This document shows positions 1-7,778 of a DNA stretch of 64,000 bases, in pieces. Made by a program: the position numbers and the translations under genes. The notes under the pieces were generated by a model. It searched no databases and had not been told where the DNA came from. It saw only the letters and a program-made list of their open reading frames with translations. The stretch is taken from positions 261,892 through 325,891 of the forward strand of contig NZ_JAMOZL010000009.1 of the NCBI RefSeq assembly GCF_023667495.1, read 5' to 3'. Source of the DNA: Dyadobacter sp. MSC1_007 (GTDB taxonomy: Bacteria; Bacteroidota; Bacteroidia; Cytophagales; Spirosomataceae). The first letter of the stretch is position 1. Each line of letters opens with the position of its first letter.

Positions 1-83
1 ATTCGGATAGTCTGACCGTCTGATCCGTGGCAAATTAACCATTGACCGATGCCTATCGGTCTCGAGAGCAACGTTAGTTTCAT

Positions 84-353
84 TCATTGAGGATTCAACT
101 CTTTTATTTTTGCGATTTGGCTCCTGAGGAATGTGATCTCAGAATCCCTTTGAGAAATTTGAGAACGAAGGTCGGCAACTGCTTGTGTAACTCCGACGAT
201 CATGAATATGCCAGCAGTGGTGCCGGCAATCAAGATCATTTTTGTTGAAATGTCTTCCGATGAATCGATCATCTCCTTCCCAATGCTAAACACTCCCCAA
301 AAAAGAGTTGTCAAAAATGCCTCAGTGTATTTTTTCGTAGGATGTAGATCCAT
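84..353 (-). CDS. small membrane protein with C-terminal coiled coil, unknown function
   Basis: The product (about 89 residues from the internal Met at 353) begins MDLHPTKKYTEAF, has two hydrophobic stretches (near residues 12-25 and 38-58) and ends in a charged, heptad-like tail (SQISQRDSEITFLRSQ). It looks like a small inner-membrane protein with a cytoplasmic coiled coil. The frame stays open to 536, but that N-terminal extension is Cys/Tyr/Trp-rich, unlike a normal leader, and runs antisense to a plausible plus-strand secreted-protein frame at 462-698. I therefore prefer the shorter start. The family is not recognised. It lies just outside the mobilisation block and may be host or element-edge sequence. 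Confidence 0.45.
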   Translation of the reverse strand: MDLHPTKKYTEAFLTTLFWGVFSIGKEMIDSSEDISTKMILIAGTTAGIFMIVGVTQAVADLRSQISQRDSEITFLRSQIAKIKELNPQ

Positions 354-461
354 GGGAAGATTAATTTTTGCCAAAGATGCCGAATCTTCACTAAGACAGC
401 AATATCTTCGGGCGGAGCTATCCCGCCAATTAGTGTAAAAACAATCGATTAGGTAATCTAA

Positions 462-698
462 ATACAGTTCGAAATAATTAAACCAATTCTTATTTGCTCT
501 ATCCTTCTCTTTTCTGCACTTGAGGTGTCGGCTCAATCAAAGCAAGAGATTTTCTTTGCAGATGTAATCGTATATGTTAGCAGTGGCAACTATTACTTTA
601 CCGACTCTAAGGGCGGGAACGCGAGCTCACAAGGATTCTCCTTTTTAGAATTAAAGGACTTGAAAACATGCGCAGTGCGCAGAAAGACTACCGGCTGA
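462..698 (+). pseudogene. secreted-protein-like frame lacking a start codon
   Basis: This frame is open from just after a TAA at 459 to a TGA at 696-698. It reads like an exported protein: a hydrophobic segment (IIKPILICSILLFSALEVSA) followed by Gln-Ser, then a polar region containing FFADVIVYVSSGNYYF. No ATG, GTG or TTG lies before the hydrophobic segment. The first codon is ATA, so the start is mutated or lost. The 3' end overlaps the last codons of the convergent coupling-protein gene by 11 bases. It is too short for most known families, and I read it as a remnant cut at the edge of the mobile element. Confidence 0.35.
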
Positions 699-2676
699 TA
701 ATCAGATGCGCTAGCTCCGGATCAGAAAGCATTCTTTCCATCTCCGAGAAAATAATGGCTTCTACGTCCTCTTTGATCTGCCGGTAGTTGGCCTCAATGA
801 CCTGCTGGCTCACTTTTCTTACGATCGGCAAAGCCTTTTGGATGGCTTCTTTGTCGTCTATGCCTTTTTTTTGGTCGTTGACGAGTGTGCAATGAAATGT
901 TTTCAGCTCCAAGGGCTGATCTGGATTGTCAGCGCACATGCCCACAAATTCGCCTGCGCTTAAAGCGGCAATGCGGGAAGGCGGGATGGCCGCGTCCAGC
1001 TGCTTAGACCGGCTGATGGAAGTGTCGCTACGGTTGATTGAAAGGCTGGTCCGGTCTTGGTTGATCCTGCCAAAGCGCTCGGAGAGCTGCTTGGCAGTCT
1101 CCCCGGTGACCTGCCCGCAAATGATGTTTCCGGTTATGTTCATGACCACATCAGCGAGCTCTCTGCCATAATCTTTTCGGAGCTGGCTTAAATCCTGAAT
1201 GCCAAGGGTGGTTGCCACCTTGTTTTGGCGGGCGGTGGCAATCAGCGAATCGATGTGGTTGAGGTAGACGGTGGGAAATTCATCAAAGACCAGACTCGAC
1301 TTTTGTCTGCCTTTTTGGTTGACGGCCTTTATCAGGCGCGAGATATAAAGGGAAACCACAGCACCATAAGTCATAATCTTACCGGGATTGTTGCCCATGC
1401 AAACAATTTTGGGCTCTGAGGGATTGTTGATATCCAAGGAGAAATCGTTTCCTGAAAGCACATAATAAAGCGCTGGCGAGGACAGGCGAGCCATTGAGAT
1501 TTGCGCTGATGCAATTTGTCCTTCCAACTGCTGGTTGGCATGATGAAGGTAAGCGGATATAAAAGGATTGATCAGTACCTGGATCTCCTTTTGAGTCCTG
1601 AGCACAGAAAAAAGCTTGCCGTGCTCTGTCTGCATCAGCTCGACCACGTGAGGTAGCGTGCAGAAGGCGCCGTTCTGGTACTTTCTTAAAAACCATATGA
1701 TTGCAGTCAGAAAATTAATGGGGGATTCAACAAAAAAGTCGCCCTGGCGGCGGATCCACTCCCGGTTGAGACCCATCAGAATGGTGCGGGCCGATTCGGC
1801 CGCATCAGAAATGTCAGTCATAGAGTCCGGGTCGAGTGGATTGCAGCGGTGCGAGCGGGAAAGATCATCAAAGTTCACATAATAAAACGCCTTGGCTACC
1901 TGACCGTTTTCACGGACATTTAGCCAGGTATTGTAGGCAATCCGTGTCAGATCATCAAATTTAAAATCGTAGATAAACATCGAAAAGCCTTTTTGGATGT
2001 GCTGATTGATGATGTGGCGGATCACGTAGTAAGTCTTTCCCGAGCCGGGTGATCCGACTACCAGTATGCCCCGGAATGGATTGATGAAATTGATCCAGCT
2101 CTCGCGCGTTTTGCCATCGTGGCGGTAGCGGGCTTTCAGATTGACCGAATACTGGTTTTGCAAAAGCGCCTGCTGCTGGGGAAATGTCTCGTTATCGGCA
2201 TTGAAGATGTCGCCTGATATTTTCTGGTGGATCACCCGCGAGAGCCGCGAGCCGCCCACCAGAATAACCAGAAAGCTGGCAGAGCACCAAAAAATGTAGG
2301 CCGCCGCCGCAGGCGGGCCATCTAAGGCTGTCTGCAAGGCCAGAGCACAGCCATGAAAGCTTGACAAACCGGCTGCCACCCACAGTAAGGGTGTGCTCAT
2401 CGAGAGCTTTTCATCCTTTTTTCCTTTGGCCCCTAGCAGTGAGATGCCAAGAAAGAGCAGGGCGGCCAGCTTGGTCTTGTGAAAGCTGCTGAAAAGCCCG
2501 GTTTGGAGGATCTGCCCTAAAATCCTGTCAGTTATTGGCGTAGTCAGTTGCCAAACTGCAAAGGCCTGATAGCAGTAATAGTAATAATGAAGGGCCAGCA
2601 GCGCCAGGCTGATCATGCGGCTCATGTCGGTGATCCGATGCAAAGCGTGCGGGTTTTCTGTGGTGCTTGAAGCCAT
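688..2676 (-). CDS. mobC: type IV coupling protein (MobC/VirD4-like ATPase)
   Basis: This 662-residue protein should link the relaxosome to the mating channel and pump the transferred strand. The N-terminal ~145 residues are membrane-spanning and include the aromatic YYYYCYQAFAVW patch typical of the Bacteroidota YWFCY domain. A Walker A motif (GSPGSGKT, about residues 208-215) follows, and a Walker B-like segment (SSLVFDEFPTVY) lies near residue 460, followed by the ATARQNK/GIQDLSQLRKDYG region characteristic of TraG/VirD4 coupling proteins. Full length for the family. It lies 11 bases downstream of the relaxase gene and is the last gene of the minus-strand mob operon. Called mobC by CTnDOT nomenclature. 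Confidence 0.9.
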   Translation of the reverse strand: MASSTTENPHALHRITDMSRMISLALLALHYYYYCYQAFAVWQLTTPITDRILGQILQTGLFSSFHKTKLAALLFLGISLLGAKGKKDEKLSMSTPLLWVAAGLSSFHGCALALQTALDGPPAAAAYIFWCSASFLVILVGGSRLSRVIHQKISGDIFNADNETFPQQQALLQNQYSVNLKARYRHDGKTRESWINFINPFRGILVVGSPGSGKTYYVIRHIINQHIQKGFSMFIYDFKFDDLTRIAYNTWLNVRENGQVAKAFYYVNFDDLSRSHRCNPLDPDSMTDISDAAESARTILMGLNREWIRRQGDFFVESPINFLTAIIWFLRKYQNGAFCTLPHVVELMQTEHGKLFSVLRTQKEIQVLINPFISAYLHHANQQLEGQIASAQISMARLSSPALYYVLSGNDFSLDINNPSEPKIVCMGNNPGKIMTYGAVVSLYISRLIKAVNQKGRQKSSLVFDEFPTVYLNHIDSLIATARQNKVATTLGIQDLSQLRKDYGRELADVVMNITGNIICGQVTGETAKQLSERFGRINQDRTSLSINRSDTSISRSKQLDAAIPPSRIAALSAGEFVGMCADNPDQPLELKTFHCTLVNDQKKGIDDKEAIQKALPIVRKVSQQVIEANYRQIKEDVEAIIFSEMERMLSDPELAHLIISR

Positions 2677-2687
2677 CCTTGAAGCGT

Positions 2688-3974
2688 TTAAAGTTGCAGT
2701 GAGATCTGTTGGCGTTTTTTGCGGCGGCGCTTTTTTAGCTCCCAGGGCAGGTAGTGCTGCTCAGGGCCGGGCTCAAGCAACAGTTTTAAAAGACTCTGCT
2801 CGTCTGAGGAGTCGCTGATTTGTTGCTTGTCGTTTGGCTTCGGGCCGGTTTGTCCTGCATGCTCCCAGAGCGTGGGCCCGCGAAGCGTGCTTTGGAAGGC
2901 AGCTTGGCCATTCTCTAACGCCTTTCCAGGTGCTGAAAAGATTTCGGCCAGCCCTGAGGGCGTATAGCGGTCCCCGAGCTGGGTGGCAGAGCAGGCGGCC
3001 CGTGCCCTGAAATCGACAAAAACAATCTCGGAAAGCCTGCCCGACTGCCCAAAGCCATAGACGGCTCTGACACCTTGCCGCGAGAGATGCTCTCCTAGAT
3101 CAGCCAGTGAGCGGGTGTGATCAGAGACCAGCGCCAGCTCGATCTGGGTGCGGATCCGCTGCTGGCGGGTGGCCAGCTCTTGGCTGTTTTCTTTGAAACG
3201 CTCATGCAGATACCTGAGCGTGGGCTTAGCAAAAAGCCTGCTGGCTTTCACGCAGGGGCCCATTTTTCTGCCGTCATCATTGAGCATCTGGTAGCTCAGG
3301 CCCTGATGCCGGTGGGTTTTTGAGCCGGGCCTGCCCGTATTGGCCACCAGATTGTAATGCCGAAGGATTGCATTGAGCTCTGTCATCGAGCAGTATTTGA
3401 AATGGGGCAGCACTACCGATAGCACCTGTGAGATCGCCAGCGCGGCAGGGCTTTTGCCATATTGCAGTTTTTGCGCGCTTTCAAGCTTTGCCGGCACCAT
3501 GGTCCTTCCCTGGGAAGCTGTCAGCTGATATTGTTTTTCAATTTGTTTGACGGTGTCTTTGGCGACTGCTTCCCTGGTGTGAAAGATCCTGTTGCCAGAG
3601 CCGTCTGCTTTTATGGTGACCGTAACCAGGTGCAGGTGCGGATGAAGCGTATCCAGATGCTGATAAACCAGAAAGGGCTGCTGACCAAGGCCGATATGAT
3701 CCATATAGGTTTGGCAGATCTGGCCAAGCTGCTGGCCGGTAAGTTTGTCCTGGGCATGAAAGGAAAGTACGATGTGAAGACATCCCTTCTTGCATCTTGC
3801 GTTCAGATCCAGCCGCTTTTGAAGGACGAGCATGCGTTGGCGGGGCGAGAGATCATCAGGCTCACAAGGGTAGTTGCCGGCCATAATGCAGCTGGCCAGC
3901 CCCATCGCAACTTTTGTTTCATTATACTGACAGCAGCGTTTGGCCGAGGAAGAAGACCTGATTATTGCAACCAT
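2688..3974 (-). CDS. mobB: relaxase/mobilisation nuclease MobB
   Basis: This 428-residue MOBP-type relaxase should nick one strand at oriT and remain covalently bound to the 5' end. The relaxase core is visible: an LHIVLSFH strand (about residues 66-73) and the metal-binding histidine motif with QHLD followed by HPHLHLV (His 106, 111, 113, 115). The candidate catalytic tyrosine is one of the Tyr residues near the N-terminus or around residue 90; I cannot decide which. The C-terminal third is basic and low in motif content. The start overlaps the end of mobA by 13 bases, consistent with translational coupling. Confidence 0.9.
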   Translation of the reverse strand: MVAIIRSSSSAKRCCQYNETKVAMGLASCIMAGNYPCEPDDLSPRQRMLVLQKRLDLNARCKKGCLHIVLSFHAQDKLTGQQLGQICQTYMDHIGLGQQPFLVYQHLDTLHPHLHLVTVTIKADGSGNRIFHTREAVAKDTVKQIEKQYQLTASQGRTMVPAKLESAQKLQYGKSPAALAISQVLSVVLPHFKYCSMTELNAILRHYNLVANTGRPGSKTHRHQGLSYQMLNDDGRKMGPCVKASRLFAKPTLRYLHERFKENSQELATRQQRIRTQIELALVSDHTRSLADLGEHLSRQGVRAVYGFGQSGRLSEIVFVDFRARAACSATQLGDRYTPSGLAEIFSAPGKALENGQAAFQSTLRGPTLWEHAGQTGPKPNDKQQISDSSDEQSLLKLLLEPGPEQHYLPWELKKRRRKKRQQISLQL

Positions 3975-4348
3975 AGATGCGCCATTTTTTTACAATGTTC
4001 ATGTATTTGCTCGATGAGCCCAGTGATATAGCCGCGCTGGCCTTGGTGGTCTTTCCAGATGGCTAGTTGTTGCTGGGCGGTTGTGTGGGCAGGGGCGTGC
4101 GCAGAGAGCTCCAAAGCGCGGACAGCCTGGGCCAGTTGCCTGCGGGTTTGTGAGAGCTCTGAGATCAGATCCTCCATCGAAGCGTCGCGGTAATTGATAG
4201 TGACGGGCTCTGAGAGAACAAGCTTTCTGAGATATTCTGCCAGGCTACGGCAGGTTGTCTTACTGACTTTGTCTTTAAGTAGCCGGTACTGGGCCGCCTC
4301 GACTTTAAAGTAGATGGTGCGGCCCCCGTCAGCGGCAGGCTGTTTCAT
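3962..4348 (-). CDS. mobA: relaxosome accessory protein MobA
   Basis: This 128-residue basic protein lies directly upstream of, and overlapping, the relaxase. The N-terminal half (RTIYFKVEAAQYRLLKDKV, then CRSLAEYLRKLVL) matches the ribbon-helix-helix layout of plasmid mobilisation relaxosome proteins of the MobC/MbeC type, called MobA in CTnDOT. A helical region with Gln/Leu-rich heptads follows. It is expected to bind oriT DNA and help the relaxase nick. The oriT itself is probably close to this gene's 5' side (4349-4377), but I cannot identify it with confidence. Confidence 0.75.
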   Translation of the reverse strand: MKQPAADGGRTIYFKVEAAQYRLLKDKVSKTTCRSLAEYLRKLVLSEPVTINYRDASMEDLISELSQTRRQLAQAVRALELSAHAPAHTTAQQQLAIWKDHQGQRGYITGLIEQIHEHCKKMAHLWLQ

Positions 4349-4377
4349 GTCATTGATGTTTATGGCCAGCAGCCGGC

Positions 4378-5295
4378 TTAGATCGAAAGGTCCAGCCCCA
4401 GTGTCTGCCGGGGACTGTCTCTGCCCTTGCCGCTGGTGGCAATCAGGTATTCGTTTAAATCCTTGAAACCTTGGTAAAGCCCGCTTTCATCGATTAAATG
4501 CTTGTTGTCTGCCAGCGCGCGACTGGTCAGGTTTTTTCCGGTCTGATCCAGATCCAGGTAAAGGTGAACCTGCCGGTGGCTTTCGATCACCGGCCTTGCT
4601 TTCGAAAAGAATGCGGCCGAGTTAAGCACCAGGTAATTTTCCGGCCCTCTGTGAGCATCGCGGTGCATAGTACGGTAGGAGAGAAAATCAAAAAAGCCTT
4701 CAAAGACTCTGAGCACATCACTGCCGCGGCCGATGGTGGTCATATCCTTGGGAGAGCTACTGATTTTGCTGTACGGGCTGCGAAGCTCGTATCCCCCTGA
4801 GTCGTTGGCAAAACCGATCGCATAGTAAGTTTTGCCTGAGAGCTCATAGTGCACTTGGCGGCAATGCATCCTTGCAAGGTCGATGTCAATACAGCGCTGG
4901 GTTAAATAGGAAAGCAAAGCTGGCCTTTGCAACTGATTTTCTTCCAGGATCTTGATCCTGTTTTGCGGCGGCTGCACCCGGGCGGTGTGCGCCGGGGCGG
5001 CCGCAAGCAGCAGTAAATCGGCCTTAAAGGCATTTAGGAAATCCGCTACCGAACACTGGTGGTAGCGGATGCCAAAATCAATCAGGTTGCCGCCTTTACC
5101 CTCCCCGAAATCATACCACAGGTTCAGACGCCGGTTTACTTTAAAGGAAGGTGTTTTCTCACTGCGCAGGGGGCTCAGATACCAGTAATTGGGCTCGCGA
5201 ACCCTGACAGGCTCAATACCGATCCTTTCCAGATAGCTGACCATGTCCGTTTGGCGGACCTTTTGGATGTAATCTTGATCGCCGGAAAATGCCAT
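4378..5295 (-). CDS. Toprim primase-like protein of the conjugative element
   Basis: This protein of about 305 residues starts at the ATG at 5295; an upstream TTG at 5304 is also possible. The N-terminus carries the primase zinc-domain fold signature without a full CHC2 set (YWYLSPLRSEKTPSF, then LWYDFGEGKGGNLIDF). The C-terminal half has Toprim elements: FEGFFDF with the conserved Glu, and LYLDLDQTGKN with the DxDxxG pattern. Such proteins are common in Bacteroidota conjugative elements and probably prime synthesis of the transferred strand. It is in the mob operon, 30 bases upstream of mobA. Confidence 0.85.
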   Translation of the reverse strand: MAFSGDQDYIQKVRQTDMVSYLERIGIEPVRVREPNYWYLSPLRSEKTPSFKVNRRLNLWYDFGEGKGGNLIDFGIRYHQCSVADFLNAFKADLLLLAAAPAHTARVQPPQNRIKILEENQLQRPALLSYLTQRCIDIDLARMHCRQVHYELSGKTYYAIGFANDSGGYELRSPYSKISSSPKDMTTIGRGSDVLRVFEGFFDFLSYRTMHRDAHRGPENYLVLNSAAFFSKARPVIESHRQVHLYLDLDQTGKNLTSRALADNKHLIDESGLYQGFKDLNEYLIATSGKGRDSPRQTLGLDLSI

Positions 5296-5327
5296 ACACT
5301 TCAAAGCCAGCCTGCGAAGGCTGACGG

Positions 5328-6086
5328 TTAGTTGGGCAGTAGCCCTTGTTCTCTTTGGCTGGCCAGCCTTTGGCTTTGATCAGTGAGCAGACCCGGCTGC
5401 TGGCGCTGCTGCTGCAAGGAGGTGGCAGACTGGATCTGCTGTCGCACCGAGTGCTGATTGTAGGCGATGATGCCCTTAAACTGCGGGCTTGCCTCAATGA
5501 AGAACTTGTGCTGCTGGCCTTCATACAGAAGGGTCACCTGCTGGCGGTTACCCCCGCGAAGCGAGTCGAGCAGCCTGGCCTTGCTTTCATCGTTGGAGAG
5601 CTCTTTGAGGGAGAGCTTGGAAAGCGCTCGCCCAAGGTCGTATCCGTAATCCTGGGTAAACTGCTTGATTTTAAAATTACCTGCCGCGTCACTGTTTTTA
5701 AAGTCCAGTTGCAGCCAGGCGTGGTAAGGATCGCCCTGCTGGTCCAGCAGCTGTTTTTCAACGGCTCTTCCCTGCAAAAGATTAAATGCCTCTTTAAGGT
5801 TTATGCTGCCTGAAGGCTGTATATAAAAGAGCTGGTTAATGCGCTGGCTTTGACCGTGATTTTTAAGGCTTGCCAGATAGCTTTTAAAGAAATAAAGGTC
5901 CTGATGGGCTGACTTTTGAAAGTTGAGCGATGCCCTCAGCTCGTCTTTGCCAAAACGGACCTGGTAGGGTAGGGAGAATTCAGGGATCTGGCTTTGCATG
6001 GCTGTCAGCAGCCGCTCTGAGAGCCCTGCCCCAAAGCCGTTGAATGTGAGCTGATCTTGCAGATATTCGAAATTTTTCTGATTCAT
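5328..6086 (-). CDS. conserved conjugative-element protein, paralogue of the gene at 39281
   Basis: This 252-residue soluble protein belongs to a family I associate with Bacteroidota conjugative elements but to which I can give no function. It is clearly homologous to the product of 39281-40072: shared blocks include MNQKN.(D/E)YL, INLKEAFNL..GRAV, AW(V/L)QLDFKN.DA.GN(Y/F)K(L/I)KQF, DKARL..SLR.GNRQ and IEA(N/S)PQFK. The C-terminus is Gln-rich. It is the upstream neighbour of the primase gene on the same strand, with 32 bases between them. A role in DNA processing during transfer is only inferred from location. Confidence 0.7.
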   Translation of the reverse strand: MNQKNFEYLQDQLTFNGFGAGLSERLLTAMQSQIPEFSLPYQVRFGKDELRASLNFQKSAHQDLYFFKSYLASLKNHGQSQRINQLFYIQPSGSINLKEAFNLLQGRAVEKQLLDQQGDPYHAWLQLDFKNSDAAGNFKIKQFTQDYGYDLGRALSKLSLKELSNDESKARLLDSLRGGNRQQVTLLYEGQQHKFFIEASPQFKGIIAYNQHSVRQQIQSATSLQQQRQQPGLLTDQSQRLASQREQGLLPN

Positions 6087-6095
6087 GGCTTGTGG

Positions 6096-6443
6096 TTATT
6101 GTAGGTTGGTGTTGGGTGAAATCGCATTTATTTTCAATAGGTGCCTGCTCTTTAAGGGCACATCGATATGGCGCGCCCCGCTGCGCTCGCTGAGCTGGAT
6201 GAGCAGATTCTTGCTTTTGGGAAGCGTCGTTTTGGCGAGAGCCACAACGAGCGTTTTTTGCTCAGAGGCTTTGATCTGATCGTTGGCGCTTGATGATGGC
6301 GTTTTCTCAGTGCGTAGCGGTGAATGATACCAGTAGCTCGACGCTTTGATTCTGGCAGGCTGATAACCCAGTTCATACAGGTAATCGACTAAATCCGTCT
6401 CTTTGGCCTGCTGCACGGAGACGGCTTGTTTTCTGAAATCCAT
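6096..6443 (-). pseudogene. truncated second copy of the primase-like N-terminal domain
   Basis: About 115 residues. The first part (AKETDLVDYLYELGYQP, then SSYWYHSPLRTEKTPS) is homologous to the N-terminus of the primase at 4378-5295 (TDMVSYLERIGIEP, YWYLSPLRSEKTPS). Directly after KTPS the sequence no longer follows the primase: the expected FKVN...LWYDFGEGKGG zinc-domain end and the entire Toprim domain are missing. What remains is an unrelated 65-residue tail. I read this as a duplicated primase gene that was truncated, possibly kept as a small DNA-binding protein. It lies 9 bases upstream of the 5328-6086 gene. Confidence 0.6.
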
Positions 6444-6684
6444 AGCACATATTTTCGGTTTCACAATTCAGATATACCCTCGAAGATACCAATGCCCGGT
6501 CACCGCTGGTGCATCCCGACCTTATTTTGATGAGGTCGGATCCAGGTTATCCGCATGACGCTGGCAGCCAAAAAACCTGCCGCAGACCGGCTTTTGATTT
6601 GGATGAATTCAAACTGATCCTAGTTTTACAGCGGTTAAATTCATGAGCTAAACGAAGATGTCATGGAGGGGGAAATTGAACTGA
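6444..6684. other. intergenic region upstream of the mob operon
   Basis: No gene is seen here. This stretch must contain the promoter for the minus-strand mob operon. A short inverted repeat, GACCTTATTTTGATGAGGTC, is present around 6517-6536 and could be an operator or hairpin. Confidence 0.3.
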
Positions 6685-7225
6685 GCCGTATGTACGGAGA
6701 CTTTGTTTACGAGTCCCGGCATTAATGAAAATGTCCGCTTGTCATTATTGGTCAACCGCAAGACGGCGCTGCCATTAAATCAGCTTATTGAGAACGGGCT
6801 TGCTGTTAAGGGGCGGCCAGACCAGGCTGGAATCATTGCATTCATGCCAGAAGAATGCTTTTAGCAGTTGGAGGTTATCAGCATGGAGCTACTGAGAAAA
6901 TCTGGCCTTTTCGAGCTAAGCGAAAAGCTAAGTTCGATCACATCTGAGTCATGAGTACAACGATTGTTATCTCGCGGCATCAGCCGCTGGCCAGAGGATA
7001 CCACCCTGCGCATTATTCCTTTATTGCTACCCTGTTCCACAGGGGCAGGTGCGGGCCGTGGTGGATTTTAAGGTATGGGCTAGAAGAGGGGCGGCTATTT
7101 GCCGCCGTTTTACTGAAATTGAAAGCGGTCGGAAATTTCAGCTGACCGTTTACAAACAGCCCCGGGATGGCTCAGCAGAAGCCTGCCGAGTGCCGGAAAG
7201 GGTTTGCCTAAGGCCGGCTTCATGA
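6685..7225 (+). pseudogene. decayed plus-strand gene, family unknown
   Basis: Two adjacent plus-strand frames read as coding sequence broken by a nonsense codon and a frameshift. The first (6685 onward) contains INENVRLSLLVNRKTALPLN and LIENGLAVKGRPDQAGIIAF, then an in-frame TAG at 6862-6864, then QLEVISMELLRKSGLFELSE. The second, in another frame from about 6953, contains GQVRAVVDFKVWARRGAAIC and ESGRKFQLTVYKQ. The coherent part ends near 7165, where the opposite strand begins to look like a LanC remnant. The family is not recognised. It is probably an element gene disrupted where the RiPP cargo joins. Confidence 0.35.
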
Positions 7226-7514
7226 CCTCGGCAGTGCTCAGATGATTTGCCAGCAGACTAAGGTCATTGAACCCCGTCTCGGCTGAGCCGGGCTGACTGG
7301 CCAATATATGCAGGGCTTTTTCAAAATGGTTCGTTGCCAGAGACAGGCATTGGTGCTGACGCGAATGCAGCGCGTAGAGATAATAGAATAGCGCTGTTCT
7401 CAGGTGACCCGTCAGAGGCCTGGTGCCAGGGCCTTATCCTGATAACGGCTGATCAGAATATTTTTCGATGCTGGCGGCAGCATCATAGGAAACCGAAGAA
7501 GTTGTGTGAAACAT
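7110..7514 (-). pseudogene. lanC: remnant of a LanC-like lanthionine cyclase
   Basis: A reverse-strand frame of about 134 codons runs from an ATG at 7514 to a stop at 7110, with one in-frame TAA at 7434-7436. The translation resembles the N-terminal part of LanC-like cyclases: LTGHLRTALFYYLYALHSRQ corresponds to the usual SGxxGxALFxxxYA start, and ATNHFEKALHILASQP and GFNDLSLLANHL follow in the expected order. The zinc-binding Cys-His-Gly region and the remaining two thirds of a LanC are absent. In a working locus LanC would close thioether rings. This assignment rests on pattern recognition only, strengthened by the divergent lanB 265 bases away. Confidence 0.4.
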
Positions 7515-7778
7515 GGGACAGATTTTTGCTCAGCAGCAAAACTGTCTGGCAAAGGGTAGACCGTCAATTATTTTATACCACCGCGCTGAATTTGCCTTTA
7601 AAGCCATACTCACAGGCGATAAGCGTTTATTTTACTTTTAAAAGTATTCAGGCACGCGTTGGTTGCATAGCGTAGGCGGTTGGTCTACTTAATACATCAG
7701 AGTGGTATAATAAAGTTAGAAAAGAGGATAAACCAGCTCAATTTTGCTGTTCTGTCCATTTTTTCAGACCGATCCGTT

